Assembly (NCBI GenBank): GCA_002863125.1
Contig: PKEB01000018.1
Location: forward strand, 1 to 35,328
DNA from: Flavobacteriales bacterium
Lineage (GTDB): Bacteria > Bacteroidota > Bacteroidia > Flavobacteriales_D > Sanyastnellaceae
Direction: 5' to 3'
Length of the DNA stretch: 35,328 bases
Shown: piece after piece, positions 16,015 to 24,162 of the stretch
Layout of the letters: each line of letters begins with the position of its first letter
Position numbering within the stretch: the first letter of the stretch is position 1
Position numbers and translations under genes: made by a program
Notes under the pieces: model-generated
What the model was told of the DNA's origin: nothing
The model's input: only the letters and a program-made list of their open reading frames with translations
The model's database searches: none

Positions 16015-16054
16015 GGGTTTGTCGTTCTCTGTAAATTTTACGTCCAAGGACGGG

Positions 16055-16062
16055 CAAAAATA
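16055..16062 (-). promoter_or_regulatory. -7 box of the TPR-ribH-GT22-M1-bioY-M1 run
   Basis: Minus-strand TATTTTTG is a perfect TAnnTTTG, 40 nt before the MAKK start codon. Its -33 region would fall on the first codons of the divergent recF gene, where no exact TTG is seen. Confidence 0.55.
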
Positions 16063-16076
16063 GTGAAATTCGCATC

Positions 16077-17231
16077 ATGGTTCTCGAACATCTTCACTTG
16101 CTGCATTTCAAAAACCACGAAGGTTCGGATTTGACCTTCGGCGCAGAAGTGAATTGCTTGCTCGGGGACAACGGCAGCGGGAAGACCAACGTGCTTGATG
16201 CGGTGCATTATTTGTGCCACACCAAGAGTTATTTCAACCCCATTGACGGCCAGAACATCGCACACGGCGAGCAACACATGCTCATCCAGGGCACGTTTGC
16301 CCGGCACGACCAGCAAGAAAAGGTCAGCTGTGCGGTGGAGCGCGGTGTGAAGAAGGTGTTTCGCCGCAACGAGAAAGCGTACGACCGCTTGGCGGATCAC
16401 GTGGGCCGTTTCCCGGCGGTGATGATTGCCCCGGCCGATGCGGTCTTGATTCAGGAGGGCAGCGAAACCCGCCGCCGTTGGATTGACTCCGTTATCTCGC
16501 AGTTTGATCGGGAATACCTCAGCCAGCTCATGGCGTACAATAAGGCGCTGAACCAGCGTAACACCCTGCTGCGCTACTTCGCCGAAAACAGACGGTGGGA
16601 TGCCGAGGCCCTCGAGCCGTGGGATGCCCAGCTCGTTCCGTTGGCGGTTTCCATCCGGGCCAAGCGGGCGGAATTCGTCGAGCGTTTCGTGCCCGGCTTC
16701 CTCGAGACTTACCGCGAAATCACGAACGGTGCAGAAACCGTCAGCGTGCGCTACTTAACTGAAGTTGCCACAACGGAAGAAGAAGTGCACCAGCAATGGA
16801 ACGAAGCGCAAAACGATGACCGCCGCCTGCGCCGCACAACACGTGGCATCCACAAGGATGATTTGGCGTTTGACCTGGGTGAACATCCGATCAAGAAGTT
16901 CGGTTCACAGGGCCAGCAGAAGTCGTTCCTCATCGCCTTGCGCCTTTCGCAGCTGGCGTACATCGAACAGGCGACGGGCGTCAAGCCCATCCTGTTGCTG
17001 GACGACATTTTCGACAAAATCGACGACAAGCGGATGCAGGCGCTCATGCGCTGGGTGACGGCTGGCGAGTTTGGTCAGGTGTTCATCACGGACACCGACC
17101 TCGGTCGTATCCCCGGCATGTTCCGCGAGACCGGGGCCGATGTGCGCGTTTATGAAGTCAAATCGGGAACCGTGCGCCAGGTGGATGATGTGGCTGCAAA
17201 TCCTTTACCTTCGGAGCATGGAGCGCAATGA
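16077..17231 (+). CDS. recF: DNA replication/repair protein RecF
   Basis: RecF is an SMC-like ATPase that binds gapped DNA with RecO and RecR and helps load RecA. The 384-residue protein begins LEHLHLLHFKNHEG, has Walker A GDNGSGKT (30-37), then NVLDAVHYLCHTKSYF, the ABC signature GSQGQQKSFLIALRL, and Walker B ILLLDDIFDKID near the C-terminus. Length is normal. The next gene starts inside its last codons with a 14-nt overlap, an arrangement that joins recF to a DUF721/DciA-like gene. Confidence 0.96.
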   Translation: MVLEHLHLLHFKNHEGSDLTFGAEVNCLLGDNGSGKTNVLDAVHYLCHTKSYFNPIDGQNIAHGEQHMLIQGTFARHDQQEKVSCAVERGVKKVFRRNEKAYDRLADHVGRFPAVMIAPADAVLIQEGSETRRRWIDSVISQFDREYLSQLMAYNKALNQRNTLLRYFAENRRWDAEALEPWDAQLVPLAVSIRAKRAEFVERFVPGFLETYREITNGAETVSVRYLTEVATTEEEVHQQWNEAQNDDRRLRRTTRGIHKDDLAFDLGEHPIKKFGSQGQQKSFLIALRLSQLAYIEQATGVKPILLLDDIFDKIDDKRMQALMRWVTAGEFGQVFITDTDLGRIPGMFRETGADVRVYEVKSGTVRQVDDVAANPLPSEHGAQ

Positions 17232-17511
17232 TGCCAAACCGCTGAAGGCGGCCATTCAACAGTTTATTCGGGCCCACCGCATGCAGGGCAAGCTGGATGA
17301 AGTGGATGTGGTCAAAGCGTGGGGCGTGGTATTTGGTGTGTTTGTCGAGAAGCAAACCCGTTCCCTGCGGTTGCAATTGGATGGCAAGTTGTGGGTCAAA
17401 CTGGACAGCGGCCCGCTCAAAGAGGAGCTCATGATGGCCAAGGGAAAGATGGTCGACCTCCTGAACGAGGAATTGGGCCGTCCGCTCATCAAGGAAATCG
17501 TTATTCAGTAA
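17218..17511 (+). CDS. DUF721/DciA-like protein
   Basis: A 97-residue protein starting at the ATG at 17218, which overlaps the recF end by 14 nt in another frame. The fold markers are DVVKAWGVVFGVFVEKQTRSLRLQLDGKLWVKLDSGPLKEELMM, described here by its core: an AW..VVG-like turn, then V.L.S...EL, followed by NEELGRPLIKEIVI. This is the DUF721 pattern. In bacteria lacking DnaC/DnaI, the DUF721 protein DciA loads the replicative helicase DnaB. Its place next to recF fits a replication role. The protein is short, carrying only the DUF721 domain. The assignment rests on motif pattern and context. Confidence 0.8.
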   Translation: MERNDAKPLKAAIQQFIRAHRMQGKLDEVDVVKAWGVVFGVFVEKQTRSLRLQLDGKLWVKLDSGPLKEELMMAKGKMVDLLNEELGRPLIKEIVIQ

Positions 17512-17614
17512 ACGCCGCTGTACGAAGCAGTTGGACCCGCCGATGGGCGAGCGGTGACAAAAATCCCCGCGTTTTGCAACGAAATCGGTATTTTGGCTGT
17601 TACACCTGCACAAG

Positions 17615-19639
17615 ATGAAGTCGATTACTTGGATAGGATTGGGAGCGGCGTTGGTGTCGCTGGGGTTGATGGGTGCCATCGACAGACCTGAGCATTGGCA
17701 TCAAGACGGCCGCCCATACCATACCGCGGAGTTCCGATCGGCGTACGGTGGTTTGCCGGATTCGTCCAACACCTTGTTTACAGGAAGCGGCAAATGCGCC
17801 GGCTGCCACGGCAAAGACCCCAACAGCTTTGCCAGCATCGCCGGTCAGACCTTCCCCGCACAGCCCATGCCCGACGGCTGGGACGTGAACGTCACGGACT
17901 ACTGGCGCAGCACCCTCATGGCCAACAGTGCCCGCGACCCGTTCTGGCGAGCGAAGGTGCGCCACGAGGTATTGGTGAACCCCGACCACCAGCTCGAGCT
18001 CGAGGACAAATGCACCTCGTGCCATGCGCCGATGGGGCATTTTGCCGCTCACCACGACGGAGAGCCGCATTACACCATGGCCGCACTGCTTCAGGACAGC
18101 CTGGCGCTCGACGGTGTGAGTTGCGTGGCGTGCCACCAGCAAGCCCCAACAGCCGGTGATACCCACAGCGGCAACCTCGAATTTGACGATAGCCTGGAGT
18201 TCAACGCGGACATGTTCGTCCACACCTACAAAGCTTACGGTCCATACGGTTTGGGCAAGGATGAGCCGCCGCTGTACGAGCTGCCGATGATGCAGTATGC
18301 ATTTTATAAGCCACTTTACGGCGAGCACGTGCCGAACGGCGAAGTCTGTGCAGGGTGCCACACCTTGGTAACGCACGCCACCGACCTCGAAGGGAACTAC
18401 ACCGGCATCGATTACGTGGAACAGGCGACGTACCACGAGTGGTTGAATTCCACGTACGCACCGGACGGCGAGGAACCGGCAACGTGCAACACGTGCCACA
18501 TGCCGCGCATCGACGACCCGGTCATCATCAGTTCCGGCTATGTATTCCTCGAACCGCGCACGCCCTACGGCCTGCACTCGCTTGTGGGAGGCAATGCGCA
18601 AATGCTCGAAATCATGCGCGACAACACCGAGGCGCTTGGTTTGGAAACGGCGCCGGAATTGTTTGACTCAACGCTTCAGCGCACGCGCGACATGCTGCGC
18701 AACGAAACGGTGGACTTGAATGTCACCATGGGCGATTGGATCGATGCATGGGGCGCCACGTGCGAGGTGCAGTTGACCAACAAGGCCGGACACAAATTCC
18801 CATCGGGCTATCCGGCACGCCGTGCTTGGATCGAAGTGAAAGCCTCCCAGAATGGCGAGGTCATTTGGCACAGCGGCGGATGGGAGAACGGCAGCATCAC
18901 AGGCGTTGATGAGAGCGGTTTGGCGGAATACGAGCCGCACCACACCGTCATTAATGACCCGATGCAGGTGCAGATTTACGAATTGGTGGCAGCCGATGTA
19001 GAAGGCAACCCCACCAACGTGCTGGAACGCGCCGCCTCCTCGCTGAAGGACAACCGCCTCACGCCGAAGGGCTTTAGCTACACCCACCCGGTGTACGACA
19101 CAACGCGGGTCGAAGGCTTGGCCCTCGACGATGCGCTCTTCGAAGTGGGGCAAGGCCGGCACACCGTGACGTACGAAATGGGCGGTGCCGTGGGGTCAGG
19201 CCCAGTGGACATGGAGGTGACCGTGTGGTACCAAGCCATGCCGCCCCGCTGGGTCGAGCCGATGTTCGCGTTTGAAGACAGCACCATCCAAGCTTTCCAA
19301 GCGTTCTTCGAGGCGCAAGGTGCGGCACCGGAATTAGTGGCCGACACCGCCTTCACGGTCAACGTCGTGGGTGGAGTTGGAGGTGCCGAATTGGAATCCA
19401 CGGCTTGGGCGGTTTACCCCAATCCAACGGATGACGGATGGATCAACCTGCAAGGACCGATCCAGCGCACGTCCACGTTGTGGGAGGTGTTCGATGCGAA
19501 GGGCTCACGGGTAGCTTCCGGATGGATGCAACCGGGCTCGACACCGGCGCTGCAGTTACCGGCGGTAAAGGGGCATTACGTCGTGCGGTGGACGCTCGAT
19601 AGCGGGGAGACGGTGTCGCGAAAGGTGGTACGCCGCTAA
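17615..19639 (+). CDS. Five-haem cytochrome c with T9SS C-terminal sorting domain
   Basis: A 674-residue exported protein. A short hydrophobic N-terminus (WIGLGAALVSLGLMGA) acts as a signal peptide. Five haem c motifs are visible: CAGCH (61-65), CTSCH (133-137), CVACH (170-174), CAGCH (245-249) and CNTCH (291-295), all in the first half and resembling the cytochrome c554/multihaem family. The second half is a beta-rich region (about 370-560). The last ~75 residues (VYPNPTDDGWINLQG ... GHYVVRWTLDSGETVSRKVVRR) look like a T9SS type-A sorting domain. So the cytochrome is probably carried across the outer membrane and fixed on the surface. Electron donor and acceptor are unknown. It converges on the phoH-like gene with only 1 nt between stops. 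Confidence 0.9.
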   Translation: MKSITWIGLGAALVSLGLMGAIDRPEHWHQDGRPYHTAEFRSAYGGLPDSSNTLFTGSGKCAGCHGKDPNSFASIAGQTFPAQPMPDGWDVNVTDYWRSTLMANSARDPFWRAKVRHEVLVNPDHQLELEDKCTSCHAPMGHFAAHHDGEPHYTMAALLQDSLALDGVSCVACHQQAPTAGDTHSGNLEFDDSLEFNADMFVHTYKAYGPYGLGKDEPPLYELPMMQYAFYKPLYGEHVPNGEVCAGCHTLVTHATDLEGNYTGIDYVEQATYHEWLNSTYAPDGEEPATCNTCHMPRIDDPVIISSGYVFLEPRTPYGLHSLVGGNAQMLEIMRDNTEALGLETAPELFDSTLQRTRDMLRNETVDLNVTMGDWIDAWGATCEVQLTNKAGHKFPSGYPARRAWIEVKASQNGEVIWHSGGWENGSITGVDESGLAEYEPHHTVINDPMQVQIYELVAADVEGNPTNVLERAASSLKDNRLTPKGFSYTHPVYDTTRVEGLALDDALFEVGQGRHTVTYEMGGAVGSGPVDMEVTVWYQAMPPRWVEPMFAFEDSTIQAFQAFFEAQGAAPELVADTAFTVNVVGGVGGAELESTAWAVYPNPTDDGWINLQGPIQRTSTLWEVFDAKGSRVASGWMQPGSTPALQLPAVKGHYVVRWTLDSGETVSRKVVRR

Positions 19640-19640
19640 A

Positions 19641-21017
19641 TCAAAGGAATGTGTTGGCCAAGTTGGCCAGGTCGGAGCGCTCGCCCTTTTCGAGGGTGAT
19701 GTGGGCGTAGAGGTCTTTGCCGCGCAGGCGGTCGATGACGTAGCTGAGCCCGTTCGATTGCTCGTCGAGGTAGGGCGTATCGATTTGGCGGACGTCACCG
19801 GTCAAAATGATTTTGCAGTTCTCTCCAGCGCGTGTGATGATGGTCTTCACCTCGTGCGGTGTCAGGTTTTGCGCTTCGTCGATGATGAAGATGGCGTTGG
19901 TCAACGACCGGCCGCGGATGTAGGCGAGCGGGCAGATGGTGATTTTTTTCTGGGCCTTAAGCTCCTCAATGACGCGGCTTTTGCGTTCGTTCTCCCCGAA
20001 TTGGGATTTGATGAAATTGAGGTTGTCCCACAGGGGCTGCATGTACGGGTTGATCTTCTCTTCTGCATCGCCGGGCAAAAAGCCGATGTCCCGGTTGGAC
20101 AGCGCGACGATGGGGCGGGCGAGGATGATCTGGTCGAAGCGGTTGCGCTGTTCGAGGGCGCCAGCGAGCGCGAGCAGGGTCTTGCCCGTACCGGCCACAC
20201 CGCAGATGGTCACCAGCGAAACGTCGGGGTTCGTGATGGCGTGCAGCGCGAACGCTTGCTCTGCGTTGCGGGGCTTGATGCCGTAGGCGTAGTCCTTGTC
20301 GATGCGCTCGATGGAGCGCGTGGCTTCGCTGAAGTAGCCGAGGGCGCTGGATGATCCGTTGCGCAGAACGTAGTAGTGGTTGTTCTGGCGGTAGGGGTCG
20401 AGCATCGTAATCTTGCGCGTTGAACCTTGGACGTAGAGCTTACGGATGGCGTCGGCGTCGACGCCTTCGATGAGGGTCTTGCCAGTGAACCGGAGCTTGA
20501 CGTCACGAACTTGGCCGTTTTTGTAGTCTTCAGCGGGCAACTCGAGGGCCTTGGCCTTCAGCCGAAGGTTGATGTCCTTGGTGACCAAGGTGACCACAGT
20601 GGAGGGGTCTTCTTTTTGCAGTTTGAGGGCGGCGTCGAGGATGCGGTGGTCGTTGGACTTGGAGCCAAACACCTGATTGGCTTCGCTGTGATCGCTTTCC
20701 TTGTGCAAGACGATTTTGAGCTTTCCGCCTTCGCCGTTGTCGATGTCAATCCAATCCTGAAGGGTTTGCGCTTTGCTCAAGCGATCAATGATGCGGATGC
20801 ATTCGCGCGCTTCAAAATTCTTCGTTTCATTCCCCACCTTGAACTGGTCGAGTTCCTCTAATACTGTAATCGGAATCGCTACCTGATGCTCCTCAAACCG
20901 TGACAAGGCGCTGTGGTCAAAAAGTAAAACGCTGGTGTCGAGCACGAAGGTTTTGGTGGTGACTTTAGCGAGGGAAGGAGTTGGAGCAGTTCCGGTGTTC
21001 GGTGGAGTCGATGTCAT
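19641..21017 (-). CDS. PhoH-like protein, PIN domain plus PhoH ATPase (PhoH2 type)
   Basis: A 458-residue two-domain protein. The N-terminal PIN RNase domain (about 20-165) keeps its acidic residues: D27 (FVLDTSVLL), the E54/E55 region, D123/D128 (NDHRILDAA) and D148 (TKDINLR). The C-terminal PhoH ATPase has Walker A GVAGTGKT (273-280) and Walker B FIIDEAQN (377-384). Such PhoH2/YlaK proteins act as ATP-driven RNA-unwinding ribonucleases. Length is normal. A TAAGTTTG promoter box lies 20 nt before the start codon, so the gene seems to have its own promoter although it follows rimM on the same strand by 100 nt. Confidence 0.94.
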   Translation of the reverse strand: MTSTPPNTGTAPTPSLAKVTTKTFVLDTSVLLFDHSALSRFEEHQVAIPITVLEELDQFKVGNETKNFEARECIRIIDRLSKAQTLQDWIDIDNGEGGKLKIVLHKESDHSEANQVFGSKSNDHRILDAALKLQKEDPSTVVTLVTKDINLRLKAKALELPAEDYKNGQVRDVKLRFTGKTLIEGVDADAIRKLYVQGSTRKITMLDPYRQNNHYYVLRNGSSSALGYFSEATRSIERIDKDYAYGIKPRNAEQAFALHAITNPDVSLVTICGVAGTGKTLLALAGALEQRNRFDQIILARPIVALSNRDIGFLPGDAEEKINPYMQPLWDNLNFIKSQFGENERKSRVIEELKAQKKITICPLAYIRGRSLTNAIFIIDEAQNLTPHEVKTIITRAGENCKIILTGDVRQIDTPYLDEQSNGLSYVIDRLRGKDLYAHITLEKGERSDLANLANTFL

Positions 21018-21036
21018 CGTCGTGGGTTGGTTTGTT

Positions 21037-21044
21037 CAAACTTA
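21037..21044 (-). promoter_or_regulatory. -7 box of the phoH-like gene
   Basis: Minus-strand TAAGTTTG fits TAnnTTTG exactly. Usual spacing gives a leader of about 13 nt. The -33 TTG is not clear. Confidence 0.5.
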
Positions 21045-21117
21045 TCCGACACATCATGTCCTTCGTGTTAACTCGAATGTACTTGTCAACACCGCCTTAT
21101 GGAGTTTTAGCGATGGC

Positions 21118-21699
21118 CTATTGGCTTTCGTCGCCGTCCCACCATTCGCCCTCCGTAGCATCCTGCCCTAAGTAGGTTTCAAGCAATCCTTCGGGCAAGT
21201 CCACGGCGAGCGATTGTGCTGAGCGGTCCACCTTCACTTCAATCTGCGCCGGAAGTGGAATCAGGACTTCTTTGTTGTGCGCCTCCGCGTGCACTTCGAG
21301 GATGGGGTACATGGCGTAGTCGAGCACCTTGCGGATGGTTCCAATCGCATTGCCTTGGGCATCGGTCACCGTCCAGCCATTCACTTCATGCAGGTAGAAC
21401 ATATTGCCGTCGAGCTGTGGGAGCATGCTGGTGGGCAGGTATGCCGTACAGCCCGCAATGGCCTTGGCCTTGGCTTCGTTGTCCACGCCTTCCAGTTCTA
21501 CCACGTACTTGTCCGCGGTGTTGTGCGGCCGCATGGCATCGATGAAGTGGGGGACCAGCCTTTCACCGACTTCAACCCACACGGCTTCGAGTGCCTCGTA
21601 CGCGTGGGGCTCATCGGCATCGATAAAGAGGACCATGGCCCCTTTGTACCCGTGGGGCTTGGTCAATTTTCCGAGGACAAAACAGTCGGCCTTGTTCAT
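21118..21699 (-). CDS. rimM: Ribosome maturation factor RimM
   Basis: RimM binds the 30S subunit and ribosomal protein S19 and helps mature the 16S rRNA 3' domain. The real start is the ATG at 21699 (MNKADCFVLGKLTKPHGYKG), giving 193 residues. The open frame continues far upstream but only through the antisense-frame reading of the rpsP repeat. The N-terminal beta-barrel shows GKLTKPHGYKG and the C-terminal PRC-barrel shows YLHEVNGWTV, IGTIRKVLDYAMYPILEV and VLIPLP. It lies 79 nt after rpsP, the common rpsP-rimM pairing, with a strong hairpin in the gap. trmD and rplS, which often follow, are not here. Confidence 0.95.
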   Translation of the reverse strand: MNKADCFVLGKLTKPHGYKGAMVLFIDADEPHAYEALEAVWVEVGERLVPHFIDAMRPHNTADKYVVELEGVDNEAKAKAIAGCTAYLPTSMLPQLDGNMFYLHEVNGWTVTDAQGNAIGTIRKVLDYAMYPILEVHAEAHNKEVLIPLPAQIEVKVDRSAQSLAVDLPEGLLETYLGQDATEGEWWDGDESQ

Positions 21700-21725
21700 G
21701 ATGCGCGTGCCAGTTCGGTGCAAAG

Positions 21726-21756
21726 AAAAGGGCTGACACCGGAAGTGCAGCCCTTT
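21726..21756 (-). terminator. Hairpin with T-run between rpsP and rimM (terminator or attenuator)
   Basis: Minus strand AAAGGGCTG CAC TTCCG GTG T CAGCCCTTTT: a 12-bp stem with one bulged T and a TTTTCTTT tail. It could end most rpsP transcripts and lower rimM expression. Confidence 0.7.
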
Positions 21757-21778
21757 CAAATATTCAGTTGAGTGAGAA

Positions 21779-22792
21779 TCAGTCTTCCTTCTTCTCTTCG
21801 TCGTTGCTTTCTTCTTCAGCTGGAGCTTCCTCAGGAGCTGGGGCTTCCTCGGCTGGTGCTTCTTCAGCGGCGGCCTCAGCAGCAGGAGCCTCCTCAGCTG
21901 GTGCTTCTTCAGTAGCGGCCTCAGCAGCAGGAGCCTCTTCGGCTGGCGCTTCTTCAGCGGCGGCCTCAGGAGCTGGGGCTTCCTCGGCTGGTGCTTTTTC
22001 AGCGGCGGCCTCAGCAGCAGGAGCCTCTTCGGCTGGCGCCTCTTCAGCAGCGGCCTCAGCAGCAGGAGCCTCTTCGGCTGGCGCTTCTTCAGCGGCGGCC
22101 TCAGCAGCTGGAGCCTCTTCGGCTGGCGCTTCTTCAGCGGCGGCCTCAGCAGCTGGAGCCTCTTCGGCTGGCGTTTCTTCAGCAGCGGCCTCAGCGGCAG
22201 GAGCTTCTTCAGCAGCGGCCTCAGCGGCAGGGGCCTCCTCGGCTGCGGCTTCGGCAGCAGGTGCTTCCTCGCCAGCTTCAGCAGCGGCTTCACCGGCGGC
22301 TTCAGCAGCAGCAGCGGCTTCAGCTTCGGCAGCAGCGTTCTCTGCAGCTTGTTGTGCAGCTTCACGAGCCGCGTTCACTTCTTGTTCAGCTTTGAGGCGA
22401 GCAGCCTTCTCTTTGTCGCTGGCGCTGGTCAACGCATCGATCTTCGATTGAACCTTGGCGTTCTTGTCGGCCATCCACTTTTCGAAGCGCTTCTGTGCTT
22501 CTTCCTCCGTGAACGCGCCCTTCTTCACACCATTCAAGAGGTGGTTGTGGTAGACGACGCCTTTGTACTTCATCAACGCGCGAACGGTATCGGACATCTC
22601 CGCACCGACTTGCAGCCAGTACAATGCACGGTCGTGCTTGACTTCGATGGTCGCCGGGTTGGTGTTGGGGTTGTAAGTGCCGACCTTTTCGATGAATCGG
22701 CCATCACGTGGAGCGCGAGCGTCAGCTGCTACTACGTGGTAGAATGGTTTGCCTTTTTTACCGTGGCGTTGGAGTCGCAATCGAGTTGCCAT
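21779..22792 (-). CDS. rpsP: 30S ribosomal protein S16 with long Ala/Glu/Pro repeat tail
   Basis: S16 is a 30S assembly protein, usually about 80-90 residues. Here residues 1-85 are an ordinary S16 (ATRLRLQRHGKKGKPFYHVV, GTYNPN, ALYWLQVGAEMSDTVRALM). About 90-170 is a charged, Ala-rich probable helix. Residues 175-326 are an array of EEAPA/AEAAA blocks with seven full 15-residue units, ending in an acidic tail (ESNDEEKKED). The total is 337 residues. Bacteroidota S16 proteins often have an acidic extension, but this one is very long. The tail is probably disordered and outside the ribosome core. The promoter is clear (TTG-20-TAATTTTG). Because the unit is 45 bp, all other frames are open too and give false genes. 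Confidence 0.95.
   Translation of the reverse strand: MATRLRLQRHGKKGKPFYHVVAADARAPRDGRFIEKVGTYNPNTNPATIEVKHDRALYWLQVGAEMSDTVRALMKYKGVVYHNHLLNGVKKGAFTEEEAQKRFEKWMADKNAKVQSKIDALTSASDKEKAARLKAEQEVNAAREAAQQAAENAAAEAEAAAAAEAAGEAAAEAGEEAPAAEAAAEEAPAAEAAAEEAPAAEAAAEETPAEEAPAAEAAAEEAPAEEAPAAEAAAEEAPAEEAPAAEAAAEEAPAEEAPAAEAAAEKAPAEEAPAPEAAAEEAPAEEAPAAEAATEEAPAEEAPAAEAAAEEAPAEEAPAPEEAPAEEESNDEEKKED
21815..22270 (-). repeat. 45-bp in-frame tandem array in the rpsP tail
   Basis: Three 30-bp units (EEAPAAEAAA) followed by seven full and one partial 45-bp units (EEAPAEEAPAAEAAA with few changes: T207, K266, P275, T294). The near-identical DNA suggests recent expansion by slippage or unequal exchange. Confidence 0.92.
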
Positions 22793-22861
22793 GAGAGAAA
22801 CGTTTTAGAAGGGTCCTAAACCCCGTTGTTAATGTCAGTATGTTGTCCCGTTAAGGGAGCG

Positions 22862-22892
22862 CAAAATTACACGCTCTTTCCACAACTTCCAA
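22862..22892 (-). promoter_or_regulatory. Promoter of rpsP-rimM
   Basis: On the minus strand TTG (22892-22890), exactly 20 nt, then TAATTTTG (22869-22862). Both parts fit the Bacteroidota consensus. The leader to the rpsP ATG is about 65 nt. Confidence 0.8.
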
Positions 22893-22969
22893 CGAATGCG
22901 TGGAAAAAAGCGAATCCCTCCAACTTTTCGCGGCTTTCGTTGTAATCATTGTACTGGATTCTTTGCCGC

Positions 22970-23602
22970 ATGCAGATCATCAATGTCATGGGCGCCAGCA
23001 TCGACGGGCGCATTGCTTCCCATCCCAACGAGTCGGATGCGGAACGCAAGCACTATGGCTTTACCAATGAAGCAGACCATGCGCACCTGCGCCGCTTGCT
23101 CGCCACGTGCGATGCGGTGATTGTGGGTGGACACAGCGTGAACGTCAGCGGCGGCGTGATGGAGGTTCAGCGCGAAGATGGCGTGTACCCAACGTGGGTG
23201 CTGTGCTCGAATTCGGGTTTCGCGAGCAATCAACCCATTTGGTCGCAGCCGAATACGCCCAAATGGTTGGTGTCGCGCGAGGCACTGGCAGAGGATCGCT
23301 GCCCCGGTGGCGTGCGCAATTTCGTGTACGGACATGAAGGCGTGGCGAAGGCAGCGGTTGAGGCGTGCCGAGCAGCGGGGTTCGAGCGGGTACTGCTTTT
23401 CGGGGGTGGCATCATCAACCGAGCATTCTATGCAGCGGGTGTTGTGGACGAGTTGATTTTGACGGTCTGCCCGGTGGTGGTGGGGCGCAGCAGCGGGGTG
23501 CCCGTGGTGGCGCCGGAGCTGGATGTTCCCGTTCATTTGGAATTGACCCAAACCGAAACCGAGGGGGACCTGGTCTTCCTCCATTACCTTGTGAAGCGAT
23601 GA
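22970..23602 (+). CDS. RibD C-terminal/dihydrofolate reductase-fold protein
   Basis: A 210-residue single-domain protein started at 22970 (MQIINVMGASIDGRIA). An in-frame ATG 21 nt upstream is less likely. The start (NVMGASIDGRI), CDAVIVGGHSVNVSG, and FERVLLFGGGIINRAFYAAGVVDELILTVCPVVVGR are the NADPH and substrate pattern of the RibD_C/DHFR superfamily. Known members reduce the ribose of pyrimidine intermediates in riboflavin synthesis, or reduce folates and related compounds. There is no deaminase domain, so it is not a full RibD. It is the first of four genes linked by 4-nt ATGA overlaps (to 25636). Substrate unknown; a reduced pterin or pyrimidine is a reasonable guess from its neighbours. 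Confidence 0.87.
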   Translation: MQIINVMGASIDGRIASHPNESDAERKHYGFTNEADHAHLRRLLATCDAVIVGGHSVNVSGGVMEVQREDGVYPTWVLCSNSGFASNQPIWSQPNTPKWLVSREALAEDRCPGGVRNFVYGHEGVAKAAVEACRAAGFERVLLFGGGIINRAFYAAGVVDELILTVCPVVVGRSSGVPVVAPELDVPVHLELTQTETEGDLVFLHYLVKR

Positions 23603-24162
23603 ATGCTAAGCCAACCGCTTTCTTGGAAATCGAACACAAATTCGTGGTGGACACAGGGTTTGACCGCGAAGCATTGTTCGAGGCATGCCGTGCGTTGGAG
23701 CCAGAGCGCGAGAAAGCGCTGACGGTTACGGATACGTATTACGCGCCGCTGGGTCAGGCCAACCGAATCTATCGGCACCGCATCGACAAGGAAATCCAGC
23801 AGCTGACCTTGAAGAGCCGGGGCGGTGACAACGAGGTCCGCACCGAAATCAATTTGGATTTGGGTGCTGCCCGCTCCCAAGCAGACGCGGTGGAGGCGTG
23901 GATGGGCGTCATTGGTGCGCTGCCCGGATACGGCATTGTCAAGGAGATCCGGGTGTTTGATTTCCCCGATTGCGAAGTGGTGTATTACGAAGCCACACAC
24001 AAAGCGTTGCGCGTCTGCTGTGTGGAATTCGAGGCCAAATACGCGGGGAGCGAAGAGGAGGGATTAGCCACCTTGCAGCGCTACGAACGTCGACTTGGAT
24101 TTGACGCCAACGACCGCGAGAAGGTGAATTTGTTTGACTTATTGGTGACGGCACAATCATGA
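23599..24162 (+). CDS. CYTH domain protein (triphosphate tunnel metalloenzyme family)
   Basis: A 187-residue protein, beginning MNAKPT at the ATG that overlaps the previous stop. The CYTH signature ExExK is present as EIEHK (residues 10-14). It is followed by IYRHRIDKEIQQLTLKSRG (the R.R....LT.K strand pair) and EVRTEINLDL (the R.E strand). YYEATHKALRVCCVEFEAKY near the C-terminus fits the later acidic strands. Family members bind metal and a triphosphate in a beta-tunnel and hydrolyse tripolyphosphate or thiamine triphosphate, or act as class IV adenylate cyclases. The gene lies between a reductase and FolB-cupin genes, which suggests a nucleotide-like triphosphate substrate (inference). Strong longer frames that begin upstream at 23365 are only overlap with the previous gene. 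Confidence 0.86.
   Translation: MNAKPTAFLEIEHKFVVDTGFDREALFEACRALEPEREKALTVTDTYYAPLGQANRIYRHRIDKEIQQLTLKSRGGDNEVRTEINLDLGAARSQADAVEAWMGVIGALPGYGIVKEIRVFDFPDCEVVYYEATHKALRVCCVEFEAKYAGSEEEGLATLQRYERRLGFDANDREKVNLFDLLVTAQS

Noticed and set aside
21815-22270. CRISPR-like regular direct repeats
   Set aside because: The units are back to back without spacers and translate as one continuous protein tail.
21768-22451. Plus-strand 227-aa Ser/Ala/Gly-rich frame and minus-strand Leu/Lys/Pro/Arg-rich frame upstream of rimM
   Set aside because: Both are other-frame readings of the 45-bp rpsP repeat; a unit divisible by three keeps all frames open.
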